Assembly (NCBI RefSeq): GCF_016834655.1
Contig: NZ_JAENHP010000032.1
Coordinates: forward strand, 1-64,000
DNA length: 64,000 nt
Direction: 5' to 3'
From: Paractinoplanes ovalisporus
Lineage (GTDB): Bacteria > Actinomycetota > Actinomycetes > Mycobacteriales > Micromonosporaceae
Shown here: positions 24,722 to 33,801 of the stretch, piece after piece
Position numbering within the stretch: position 1 is the first letter of the stretch
How the letters are laid out: each line of letters opens with the position of its first letter
Program-made: the position numbers and the translations under genes
The notes under the pieces: model-generated
The model's database searches: none
What the model was told of the DNA's origin: nothing
What the model saw: only the letters and a program-made list of their open reading frames with translations

Positions 24722-26359
24722 CTACCGGTTGAAGCGCAGCGCGGCGGGAGCGTGGGACGGCACGGCGGGGGAGACGGGAGCGGTCGGGGCCACCCGCACG
24801 TACGGCGAACCCAGCGGCGGCCGCGGATCGGGTTCGCCACGATTGGGCCATAGGGAGACGGCCCGCTCGGCTAGCGCGGTGATGGTCAGGGACGGGTTCA
24901 CGCCGAGGTTGGCGGGAACGGCCGAGCCGTCGATGACGTGCAGACCCTCGTACGCGAAAACGCGGTGATAAGCGTCGATCACGCCCGTGGCAGGGGACTC
25001 GCCGATAGTGGCGCCGCCCAGGATGTGTGCGGTCATCGGGATGTTGAAGATGTCGCCGACCCCGCCGCCGGGGAAGCCGCCGATCCGGCTCGCTATCCGG
25101 CGTACCGCCTCGTGCCCGATCGGGATCCACGTGGGGTTGGGCGCGCCGTGCCCGGGACCGGTCGTCAGGCGGCCGCGGCGGGTGCGGCGTACGGTCAGCG
25201 AGTTGTCGGCCGTCTGCATGACGAGCGCGATGATCGTACGTTCGCTCCAGCGCCGCACCGACAACGAGCGGATCAGCACGTACGGGTGTCGCAGCGCCTG
25301 GGCGAGGAAGCGCACCGGCCGGGGCAGTCGTCCGCCGCCGTCGACGAGCATGGTGGTGAGCAGGCCCATCGCGTTGCTGCCGGGGCCGTAGCGCACCGGC
25401 TCGATGTGGGTCGTCTCGTCGGGGTGGAACGACGACGTGATCGCCACCCCGCGCGAGAACGGCTCGGCCGGAACCGCGGCCGTCTGAGCGCCCAGGAGCG
25501 CTTCGGAGTTCGTGCGCGTCAGGTGCCCCAACCGCGGCGACAAATCAGGCAAAACGCCCGATGCGACAAGGGCGTGCAGGAGACGTTGCGTGCCCAGGGC
25601 CCCGGCCGCGAGAACCACGTCGCGAGCGGTGAAGGTGCCGCGTGAGGTGGTCACCTCCCAGTGGTCCGGGCGCCGCCGTAAACCGGTGACCGATGTGGAC
25701 GGATGCACCACAGCCCCGGCCCGCTCGGCCAGATGCAGGTAGTTGACGTCCAGGGCGTTCTTCGCACCCACCTTGCAGCCGATCATGCAGTTGCCGCACT
25801 CGGTGCATCCCGTACGGGCGGGTCCGGCTCCCCCGAAGAACGGATCGGGCACCGTCCGGCCGGGCTCGCCGAAGAACACCCCCACCGGCGTACGGCGGAA
25901 GGTCCCGCCTGCCCCCATGTCGTCGGCGACCTGCCGGATCACCACGTCGGAGGGGGTCATCGAGGGCTGCTCGGTCACGCCGAGCATGCGGGACGCCTGG
26001 TCGTAGTGCGGCGCCAGCTCGTCGGCCCAGTCGGTGATCGCGGCCCAGTGCCGGTCGGCGAAGAACGACGGCGGCGGGCGGTAGAGCGTGTTCGCGTACA
26101 CCAGGGAACCGCCGCCGACCCCGGCCGCCGACAGCACCACGAGGTCCTTGAGCAGGGTGATCCGCTGGATGCCGCGCAGTCCGAGCTTGGGCGCCCACAG
26201 GAAGTTGCGCAGGTCCCACGACGTCTTGGGCAGGGTCTCGGGGGTGAAGCGCCGGCCCGCCTCGAGCACGCCGACCCGGTAGCCCTTCTCGGCCAGGCGC
26301 AGGGCGCTGACGCTGCCGCCGAAGCCGCTGCCCACGATCACGACGTCGTAGTCCGTCAT
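24722..26359 (-). CDS. GMC-type oxidoreductase, ChoD/cholesterol-oxidase-like
   Basis: This 545-residue FAD enzyme belongs to the glucose-methanol-choline group related to mycobacterial ChoD. VVIVGSGFGGSVSALRLAEK is the FAD dinucleotide site, AAGVGGGSLVYANTLYRPP contacts FAD, and the C-terminal IDGSAVPANLGVNPSLTITA is the GMC signature region. TGCTECGNCMIGC (near residue 180) is a cysteine cluster seen in this subfamily and could bind metal. It oxidises a sterol-like or other alcohol; the substrate is inference. Its ATG overlaps the stop of the upstream zinc dehydrogenase as ATGA. Confidence 0.88.
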   Translation of the reverse strand: MTDYDVVIVGSGFGGSVSALRLAEKGYRVGVLEAGRRFTPETLPKTSWDLRNFLWAPKLGLRGIQRITLLKDLVVLSAAGVGGGSLVYANTLYRPPPSFFADRHWAAITDWADELAPHYDQASRMLGVTEQPSMTPSDVVIRQVADDMGAGGTFRRTPVGVFFGEPGRTVPDPFFGGAGPARTGCTECGNCMIGCKVGAKNALDVNYLHLAERAGAVVHPSTSVTGLRRRPDHWEVTTSRGTFTARDVVLAAGALGTQRLLHALVASGVLPDLSPRLGHLTRTNSEALLGAQTAAVPAEPFSRGVAITSSFHPDETTHIEPVRYGPGSNAMGLLTTMLVDGGGRLPRPVRFLAQALRHPYVLIRSLSVRRWSERTIIALVMQTADNSLTVRRTRRGRLTTGPGHGAPNPTWIPIGHEAVRRIASRIGGFPGGGVGDIFNIPMTAHILGGATIGESPATGVIDAYHRVFAYEGLHVIDGSAVPANLGVNPSLTITALAERAVSLWPNRGEPDPRPPLGSPYVRVAPTAPVSPAVPSHAPAALRFNR

Positions 26360-27369
26360 ATCAGCAGCACCTTCAGGTGGCGTCCCGAGGCGGCGTCGGC
26401 GAAGGCGGCCGCGGCCTGGTCCAGGGGGTGCTTCGCCGTGACCATGCGGGAGACGTCGACCCCGCCCTCGACCAGCAGCCGCATCGACTCGGTGAAGTCG
26501 GCCGGCAGGTATGTCGCACTGCCCTGGATGCGCAACTGGGCGTCCTGGATCAGCGGCAACGGGATCCGTACGTCGGCCGGCGGCACCCCGACCACGATCA
26601 CCGTGCCCGCCTTCATCACCATGGCCAGCGCCTGATCGGTGGTCGACTGCTCGGCCACGCAGTCGAACACCACGTCGGCGCTCTCACCGAGGGCCGCCCG
26701 CACGTCTTCGGCGCACGACGGCGAGGAGGCGTCGACCACTGCGTCGGCCCCGAAGCTCAGAGCCCGGTCGCGCGACGCCTGCGACCGCGCCGTCATCACG
26801 ATCCGGCGAGCGCCGTACGCCCGCGCCACCTGCAGGGTCAGGATGCCGATGGTGCCGGCGCCGAGGATCGCCACGGCCTTTTCCCGTACGCCCCCGGCCA
26901 GCCCCACCGCATGCACCGGAGTGCCCAGCGGCTCGATGAAAGCGGCCTGCTCCCAGGTCAGCGCATCCGGGATCACGTGGAGCCGGCGCTCGTCGACCGT
27001 GAAGTAGTCGGCCATGCCGCCCTGATCGTGGGCGCAGCCGAAGAAGCGCAGCCGCTCGCAGACGTTCTGCCGCCCGGCCAGGCACTGCTTGCACTCCCAG
27101 CAGGGCAGGAACGGTTCGAGGGTGACGCGCTGACCCACCGTCACCGCGGTCACCGACGACCCCGTGGCCTCGACCGTGCCGCACACCTCGTGGCCCGGCG
27201 CGTACGGAAGCTGGATGAACGGATGCAGCCCGGCCAGCGCATGGGTGTCCGATCCGCAGACGCCCGCGACGGCGGTGCGCACCAGAACCTCACCCGGACC
27301 AGGTTCCGGCGCCTCGGCCGGAACTACCGACACTCCGTCGCTGGAGACGATCACTCGACGCATTCCCAC
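26356..27369 (-). CDS. Zinc-dependent alcohol dehydrogenase (MDR family)
   Basis: A 337-residue medium-chain dehydrogenase. Catalytic zinc ligands lie in VAGVCGSDTHA and PGHEVCGTVE; the structural zinc site is CWECKQCLAGRQNVC with four Cys. AILGAGTIGILTLQVARAYGA is the NAD(P) Rossmann loop. The best-known relatives are sorbitol, threonine and butanediol dehydrogenases, so the substrate is open. The start is GTG 27369, or ATG 27363 two codons in. It overlaps the GMC oxidoreductase gene as ATGA, and the two probably act on linked alcohol/ketone steps. Confidence 0.9.
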   Translation of the reverse strand: MGMRRVIVSSDGVSVVPAEAPEPGPGEVLVRTAVAGVCGSDTHALAGLHPFIQLPYAPGHEVCGTVEATGSSVTAVTVGQRVTLEPFLPCWECKQCLAGRQNVCERLRFFGCAHDQGGMADYFTVDERRLHVIPDALTWEQAAFIEPLGTPVHAVGLAGGVREKAVAILGAGTIGILTLQVARAYGARRIVMTARSQASRDRALSFGADAVVDASSPSCAEDVRAALGESADVVFDCVAEQSTTDQALAMVMKAGTVIVVGVPPADVRIPLPLIQDAQLRIQGSATYLPADFTESMRLLVEGGVDVSRMVTAKHPLDQAAAAFADAASGRHLKVLLI

Positions 27370-27415
27370 CAGCAGACCCTAGCTTCCGTACGAGGAAATA
27401 GGTGATGCTGCCCAC

Positions 27416-28997
27416 ATGTCGTCCTATGCCTCGGGTGTCTCGGACCTGTCCCTTCTCGGTGAGACGATCGGCGCGAACCTGGAACGCACGGTCGCGCGCT
27501 TCGGGGATCGGGAGGCCCTGGTCGACGTGGCGGCGGGGCGGCGCTGGACGTACGCGGAGTTCGACCGGGACGTCGACCGGCTGGCCCGGGGGCTGCTCGC
27601 GCGGGGCATCAGCAAGGGCGACCGGGTCGGCATCTGGGCGCCGAACTGTGCCGAGTGGGTGATCACCCAGTACGCGACGGCCAAGATCGGCGCCGTTCTC
27701 GTGAACATCAATCCGGCGTACCGGACGCACGAATTGAAGTTTGTCGTCGAGCAGTCGGGGCTCAGCCTGCTCGTCAGCGCCGAGTCGTTCAAGACCAGCG
27801 ACTATCGCGCGATGGTCTCCGAGATCGGCTTCGGCGACGCTGTCTTCATCGGCACGTCGGGATTTTCTGACCTGTTCCTCTCGGGTGACAAAGTGGACAT
27901 GTCCGGCCTGGCCTTCGACGACCCGATCAACATCCAGTACACGTCCGGCACCACCGGCTTCCCCAAGGGCGCCACGCTGTCGCACCACAACATCCTCAAC
28001 AACGGCTACTTCGTCGGCGAGCTGATCAACTACACCGAGCACGACCGTGTCTGCCTGCCCGTTCCGCTCTACCACTGCTTCGGCATGGTGATGGGCAACC
28101 TCGCGGCCACCTCGCACGGCGCCTGCATCGTGCTGCCCCGCGCCCGGGTTCGACCCCGCCGCCACGCTCGCCGCCGTCGGTGCGGAGAAGATCACTTCCC
28201 TGTACGGGGTGCCGACCATGTTCATCGCCGAGCTGGGCCTGGACGACTTCGCCGGGTATGACCTGTCCACCCTCCGTACGGGAATCATGGCCGGATCGCC
28301 CTGTCCGGTCGAGGTGATGAAGCGGGTGGTCGCCGAGATGAACATGAGCGAGGTCGCCATCTGCTACGGCATGACCGAGACGTCACCGGTCTCGACCATG
28401 ACCCGCCCCGACGACACCCTGGCCCGGCGCACCGGGACCGTCGGCCGGGTCATGCCGCACCTCGAGTCCAAGGTCGTCGACCCCGACACCGGACGGGTCG
28501 TCCCGCACGGCGAACCGGGCGAGCTGTGCACCCGCGGCTATTCGGTGATGCTCGGCTATTGGAACCAGCCCGACGCGACGGCCGAGGCGATCGACGCCGC
28601 CCGCTGGATGCACACCGGCGACCTGGCCACGATGGACGACGAGGGCTACGTCAACATCGTCGGCCGCATCAAGGACCTGGTCATCCGCGGCGGCGAGAAC
28701 GTCTACCCGCGCGAGGTCGAGGAATTCCTCTACACCCACCCCGACATCGCCGACGTGCAGGTGATCGGCGTGCCCGACAGCAAGTACGGCGAGGAGCTGA
28801 TGGCCTGGGTGGTCATGCGCCCCGGTGCGACACCGTTGACCGCGGAGGCCGTACGGGCGTTCAGCGCGGGCAAGCTGAGCCACTACAAGGTGCCCCGCTA
28901 CGTCCACGTCGTCGACGGATTCCCGATGACCGTCACCGGCAAGGTCCGCAAGGTCGAGATGCGCGAGAAGGCCGTCGGCATCCTCGGCCTGTCCTAA
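27416..28997 (+). pseudogene. Long-chain acyl-CoA synthetase with a +1 frameshift
   Basis: Two frames together make a complete FadD-type AMP-forming ligase of about 526 residues. The first (27416 to about 28140) contains YTSGTTGFPKGATLSH, the ATP-phosphate loop. The second carries YGMTETSP, WMHTGDLATMDDEGY, GRIKDLVIRGGENVYP and the catalytic Lys in TVTGKVRKVE. An extra C in CCCC at 28136-28139 joins them: removing one C restores IVLPAPGFDPAATLAAVG. Both halves keep normal codon use, so either the break is recent or it is a sequencing or assembly error. The enzyme would activate fatty acids for beta-oxidation or lipid synthesis. Confidence 0.88.
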
Positions 28998-30406
28998 CTT
29001 GGCATCACTCGAGCGATCTTGATCGTGCCGCTGCTCGGGCCGGCCGCCGGGTAGGCCGCGCTGCCGTCCGCGTACGCCTTGAAGGCCTGGTAGTCGTGGT
29101 CCTTCACGGCGATCGTGAACTGCTTGCCCAGTGCCGCCGCCGTACCCGAGTCATGGACCTGGGCCCGCATCGACGTTCCCGACTGCCAGGTCAGAAGCAT
29201 GCGACCATTCCCGTACGTCACCAGGTGCGGATGCCGTGACGAGACGCCCGTGGTGACGGTCCGGCCGCTGAAGTTCGACAGCCGCACCTGGCCGCCCTGG
29301 CTCCACGCCGTCCAGTAGCCCTTGGTCTTGGCCAGAACGAGGTCGCCCCCGAAGAGCGTGCCGTCGCAGGTGCCCTTGGCGACCGTGCGGTAGGGCGCGG
29401 GCTGAGCGATGCGGCAGCCGTTGTCGGTGGCGCAGACCGTGACGAACTTCTTCGTCCGCGGATCCCAGACGATGCGCGGCGTCCAGGAGTGGCTGCAGCC
29501 CACATCTATATTCTTGGCGGGCTTCCCGGCCGCCGTGACCACCTGCATGCGGTCGCCCTGGTGGATGTCGACACAGTTGCCGTTCCGTACGGTGATCGCG
29601 ACCCCGAAGTAGGCCGCGTAGTTGCCGCTGCCGTCGCCCGCGAGCCGCCCGTGGTGCTGGTACCACCAGACGAACCGGGCCCCGTCGTCGTAGCCGCCGC
29701 GGCCGCTGGTCAGGTTCGTGACCTGCCGCTCCCACACCAGCCGACCCGCGTTGTCGAACCGGACCATGTGCATCGTGTTGCACGGGCTGCTCTCACCCCC
29801 GCACAGCGGCCCGGTGTGGCAGGTGCCCTTGCGGGTCAGCAGAAGCACCCCACCGTTGGCGTCGGCCTGCACGTCTTGAAGGTCGATCCCGGTGAAGGTG
29901 GTCGGCTTGCCGGTCAGCTTGTCGTCGCAGCCCAGCTTGCCCAGGTGCACCTTGCCGTCGGTGCCGAGCCAGGCCAGCCAGCTGCCGCCGCCCGGCGTGG
30001 CGGCGATCGCCATGGGGAGCTTTTCGGTGTCGCCTTCACCGCCGTACCCGACGACCTTGGAGCCGAGGCTGACCTGCGTGATCCGGGTGGTGGGGGTGGT
30101 GCCGCGCTTCCGTCCACAGGGGCCGGTCCTGGTCTCGGCGGTCTTGGCGTTCTTAGCGGCCGATGGCGTGGCAGATGGCTTGGTATTGGTTGCCCCGGGG
30201 ACCGGCGGCCGAGCGGGGGTTGCCGCCGCCGAGCCGGTCGAGGGCGTCGAACCGGCGGTGGTCCTGGGTGGCGCCCACCAGCCGAGCGCCCAGGCTCCGG
30301 CCGGGAAGGCGACCGCAGCGACGAGCATCCCCGCGAGCGAGGCGACGAGCAACGACCGGCGGGCCGGCCGGCGGTGCCGTGACGGTGGCGGCGAACTCTC
30401 GCTCAT
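28994..30406 (-). CDS. Secreted or membrane-anchored protein of unknown function
   Basis: A 470-residue protein with a basic N-terminus and hydrophobic segment at about residues 18-42 (SLLVASLAGMLVAAVAFPAG), a Thr/Ala/Pro-rich stalk (about 48-90), and a 370-residue extracellular domain. That domain has 9-10 cysteines (e.g. CHTGPLCGGESSPC, CSHSWTP, CATDNGC) likely in disulfides, and recurring Trp/Gly strands (SWLAWLGTDGKVHLG, RLVWERQV, RIVWDPRTKKFV) that suggest a beta-propeller or lectin-like fold. I do not recognise the family. A CebR-like palindrome lies about 40 bp upstream, so it may belong to the cellulose response. It overlaps the acyl-CoA synthetase gene by 4 bp at the stops. Confidence 0.75.
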   Translation of the reverse strand: MSESSPPPSRHRRPARRSLLVASLAGMLVAAVAFPAGAWALGWWAPPRTTAGSTPSTGSAAATPARPPVPGATNTKPSATPSAAKNAKTAETRTGPCGRKRGTTPTTRITQVSLGSKVVGYGGEGDTEKLPMAIAATPGGGSWLAWLGTDGKVHLGKLGCDDKLTGKPTTFTGIDLQDVQADANGGVLLLTRKGTCHTGPLCGGESSPCNTMHMVRFDNAGRLVWERQVTNLTSGRGGYDDGARFVWWYQHHGRLAGDGSGNYAAYFGVAITVRNGNCVDIHQGDRMQVVTAAGKPAKNIDVGCSHSWTPRIVWDPRTKKFVTVCATDNGCRIAQPAPYRTVAKGTCDGTLFGGDLVLAKTKGYWTAWSQGGQVRLSNFSGRTVTTGVSSRHPHLVTYGNGRMLLTWQSGTSMRAQVHDSGTAAALGKQFTIAVKDHDYQAFKAYADGSAAYPAAGPSSGTIKIARVMPS

Positions 30407-30446
30407 CGGCCCTCGCTTCCTCGTTCGGTGGCCGCAGCGACTCTAG

Positions 30447-30460
30447 TGGGAACGCTCCCA
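30447..30460. promoter_or_regulatory. CebR-like operator TGGGAACGCTCCCA
   Basis: A 14-bp near-palindrome that differs from the CebR box at 22249 by one base. It lies about 40 bp upstream of the secreted-protein gene on the minus strand. Confidence 0.65.
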
Positions 30461-30642
30461 AATTGGCCCGAGGCAGCAAGAAAGCAAAGGAAAACAAAAG
30501 GAGGCCGCCGTAGTGGTCGCGGTGTCGCCCTGACGGCGTCGTTCCTTCCCCGGTTCGGGGGATGGGTGGCGTCGGGCGTCGTCGTTAGCATCGACGGCTC
30601 GTAGATCGATCTCGATCTTGTCGTGCGGCGAGGAGGCCTCAG

Positions 30643-33600
30643 GTGGTGCGCAGGCCCCGGCGCGAATGGTCATCACGGTTCGGTTTCACGTTCGGGGCGG
30701 CGCTCGCGGCGGCGTTCGCGGGCGTCTACTTCGCCCCGCTGGGTGACTGGGTCGCCGCCAATCCAGTGCTCCCAGGCCAGAAATGGATGCAGAGCAACCT
30801 GTTCCTCGGCTGTGTCCTGTTCGTCGTCGCGGCGGTCGTGGTCTCGTTGTTCACTGGTCGCCCGGCTCCCATCGCCGCGCCGGAGCTGCACGAACATCGT
30901 TACGACAACCGCGATCGCACCCTGACCGAGTTGCGCCACAAGGTCGAGAGCATCTGGATCGACGACGTGCTGGCCCACTCGCTCGAGAAGGTCGTACCGC
31001 TGGAACTGGGCTTCGCCCGGGCCTCGGGCGCCCTGCGGCACAACATCAGCGTCCGCAAGAACGGCGCGACACTGATGCCCGCCACTTCAGTAGCGGATCT
31101 GTTCCGGCTCGACGAGGCCGAGCGCCGGTTGCTGGTCGTGGGACGGCCCGGTGCGGGCAAGACGACCCAACTGCTGCACGTCTTGGAGAGCCTTCTCGAG
31201 GACGCCAAGGGCCGGCCTTCGGCGCCCGTCCCGGTGCTCCTGCCGCTGTCAGCCGCGAAGTGGTCGCGGATCGGCGGATCGGTGGGTCTCACGCTCGACT
31301 GGATGGCAGCCGAGATCGCCGCGCGCTATCGGGTGCCGGTCAAGCAGGTGACGGCCTGGCTCACCGCCACCGAATCACCGCTGGTCGTGCTGCTCGACGG
31401 GCTCGACGAGATCCCCGACCTCACCGCCCGCGACGCGTGCACCAGCATGCTCAGCGAACTGCGCGACTCGTACACGTTCGGAATGGTGGTGGCCAGCCGC
31501 AAAGCCGAATACTTCCAGTTGCAGTCGCGGCTCAACTTCGGCCTGGCGGTCGAGATCCTCCCCCTGACCAGCGGCGAAATCGACCGTTATCTAGCCGATG
31601 CCGGTCCGCCGGCCGCCGGGCTGCGCGAGGCCTGCCTGGCCGACAGCACCCTGATCACGCTGTTCCAGGACCCGCTCGCTCTGGTGGTTGCCGTGCTCGC
31701 CTACCGTGGCCGCGCACCGGGTCCCGAGATCCAGGAGGGATCGGCCGGCGAACGGCTCGACCAGTTGTGGCGGCAATACCTCACGCAGATGCTGCACCGG
31801 CGCCGCGACGCGCTTACCGATCACCTCGGCGATCCGCGCTTTCCGCCGAGCCGCACCGAGCAATGGCTCCGGCGGATCGCCCGGGGCATGCGCTCGGACG
31901 ACCGCGTCGAGTTCCGCCGGGAATACCTCAGCCTGCTCTGGCTGCCCCGAACGCAGGCGTTGGGCTTGTCGATCGTGATGGCGACGCTGTGGAGCCTGCT
32001 TCTGGTCGCCGGAGCCGTGTTCATCCTCCTCCGCCTCACCAACGGGCACAGCACGGGCACGGCCACTCTGGCGTGGATCGTGTCGGCTCTGTCGGCCTTC
32101 TTCTGCCTGGCCGCCGGCCTGGTCAGCGTCGCTCGGCTGGGCACCGTCTGGTTCTCGCCGCTCGCGCTGCTGGCCGGCGCGGGCATGGTGCTGCCTATCG
32201 CCGCGCTCATCGGGCTCATGATTGAGTTCGTCGACGATGGCCCCGGTCTGATCACCGGACTCATCCTGATCAACTCTTTCGGCCCGGTGGGCGTCGGATT
32301 GGTGCTCGCTTTCGTCTCTGACAAAGACCTCGACCTCGGGTTGGACGGCGGTCGGCGCGGAACGAAACTGGTGCTCCTGGGCGAGCTCGGTGCCCTCGTG
32401 GTGATCGCGGCCATCCCGTATGCGTCGATCGCCCTCGCCCGGGGGCCGCTCGCCGACTCTTTGTTCGCCCAACAGGCGATGGCTGTCTGCGTCGGGCCGA
32501 GCATCATCGTGGGCTGGGCCGCGCTCTGCGGCGGTGCGGTGTCCTGGAGCTCCGGCCCGTTGGCCCGAGCCTGGGGAGCCGTGTCCGGGGCGTTCCCCCG
32601 GCCGCTGGCCGCCTTCCTCGACCACGCGAACGAGCGCATCCTCATGCGTCTGTCGTCCAACGGTTACCAGTTCCTCCACATCACGCTGCTGGACCATCTC
32701 GCCGGCCGTACGCCCGAGCGCCGCACCCATCGGGCCCGGCCGGACGCGGCCGACCGAGCGGTCGTCGACCACGTCATGCACCTCGCCACTCAGGCGACGA
32801 GCGGGAACGGCACGCCGGTCGGCACCGGTCAGCTCCTGCTCGGCCTGCTGCGCCATGGTGGCCGGCCCGAATCCGACGTGTGGCCCAAGCTCGGCCTCAC
32901 CGCGGAACGTGTGCGAGCCGAGCTCGACCGCCTGGCCACCCCGCCGTCCCCAGCGCGGTCGCCCGGTTCGCCGGTGACCGATCGGGCCGCGCGGTCGCTG
33001 CACCGGGCCGAGATGGATGCGGCCTATCGGGGTGACGACCAGATCCGGGTCGATCACGTCCTGCGCGCCATTTTGGCCGACAGCGGAAGCACCGCCGTCA
33101 GGCTGCTGCGGCGCCTCGACGTCGACCCGGACCGGCTCCTCGACGAGATCGCCTACGCCCGGGCCGGGGTCTTCCCGGCCGGGTTGGCCGGCGCCCTCCT
33201 CATCGCCGCCCCCGACCTGTCCCACCGCAATGAGGGCGCGGCCGTCGTCATGGTGGTGCGACATCGGGCCGACGGCGCCGACGGACTGCTGCTCAACAAG
33301 CCGACGTCCCGGCCGGCCGGCGACGAGTTCGCCGTGCTGAGCGACGATGCCTTCCCACGGTCGATGGTTTTCACCGGCGGCGAGGCCTCACCCCACCTGC
33401 ACAAGTGTCTGGGCCGGCTGCGGGGCGGACATCACCCGCCGCCGTGGAGCTACCCGGTCACCGGCGATATCTACACCCTCGACCCGGACGCCGCCGATCT
33501 CGGCCGGGCTCCGGAGTTCTTCGCCTCGGTGCGGGTCTTCGCCGGGCACGTGACCTGGTCGGCCGGTCAGCTGGAACGCGACCTGGCCAGCGGCACGACG

Positions 33601-33768
33601 TGGCTGGTGGGCACGGCCGGCGAGCAGCCCTTCACCGCCCACCCGGATGACCTGTACCCGCTGCTGTCGCGCCGGAGCAACGTGGCCGACCGGTGGCTGG
33701 AGGCCGCGGCCGCGACGGGAAACGCGCACGCCGCGATGGCGCTGCAGCGGCTGCACCAGGATCGATAG
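30643..33768 (+). CDS. NACHT NTPase with membrane domain, two Clp-N repeats and AlgH/YqgE domain
   Basis: A 1041-residue fusion. Two helices (about residues 13-31 and 52-70) precede a NACHT NTPase with Walker A VGRPGAGKTTQLL (near 165-177) and Walker B VVLLDGLDEIPD (near 247-258). About six membrane helices fill 440-645. Then come two Clp-N-type repeats (about 706-765, LATQATSGNGTPVGTGQLLL; and 783-836, ARSLHRAEMDAAYRGDDQIR). The C-terminus (about 843-1030) is an AlgH/YqgE domain: ALLIAAPDL, GADGLLLNKP, FTGGEAS, GHVTWSAGQLERDL and ADRWLEAA all match the free-standing family. GTG 30643 follows GAGGAGG by about 7 bases; a second GTG is next. I know of no described system with this order; a membrane-bound signalling or defence role is inference. 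Confidence 0.9.
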   Translation: MVRRPRREWSSRFGFTFGAALAAAFAGVYFAPLGDWVAANPVLPGQKWMQSNLFLGCVLFVVAAVVVSLFTGRPAPIAAPELHEHRYDNRDRTLTELRHKVESIWIDDVLAHSLEKVVPLELGFARASGALRHNISVRKNGATLMPATSVADLFRLDEAERRLLVVGRPGAGKTTQLLHVLESLLEDAKGRPSAPVPVLLPLSAAKWSRIGGSVGLTLDWMAAEIAARYRVPVKQVTAWLTATESPLVVLLDGLDEIPDLTARDACTSMLSELRDSYTFGMVVASRKAEYFQLQSRLNFGLAVEILPLTSGEIDRYLADAGPPAAGLREACLADSTLITLFQDPLALVVAVLAYRGRAPGPEIQEGSAGERLDQLWRQYLTQMLHRRRDALTDHLGDPRFPPSRTEQWLRRIARGMRSDDRVEFRREYLSLLWLPRTQALGLSIVMATLWSLLLVAGAVFILLRLTNGHSTGTATLAWIVSALSAFFCLAAGLVSVARLGTVWFSPLALLAGAGMVLPIAALIGLMIEFVDDGPGLITGLILINSFGPVGVGLVLAFVSDKDLDLGLDGGRRGTKLVLLGELGALVVIAAIPYASIALARGPLADSLFAQQAMAVCVGPSIIVGWAALCGGAVSWSSGPLARAWGAVSGAFPRPLAAFLDHANERILMRLSSNGYQFLHITLLDHLAGRTPERRTHRARPDAADRAVVDHVMHLATQATSGNGTPVGTGQLLLGLLRHGGRPESDVWPKLGLTAERVRAELDRLATPPSPARSPGSPVTDRAARSLHRAEMDAAYRGDDQIRVDHVLRAILADSGSTAVRLLRRLDVDPDRLLDEIAYARAGVFPAGLAGALLIAAPDLSHRNEGAAVVMVVRHRADGADGLLLNKPTSRPAGDEFAVLSDDAFPRSMVFTGGEASPHLHKCLGRLRGGHHPPPWSYPVTGDIYTLDPDAADLGRAPEFFASVRVFAGHVTWSAGQLERDLASGTTWLVGTAGEQPFTAHPDDLYPLLSRRSNVADRWLEAAAATGNAHAAMALQRLHQDR

Positions 33769-33801
33769 GGGCTCGTCGGGGCGTACGGCCGGCACCGGGA
33801 A

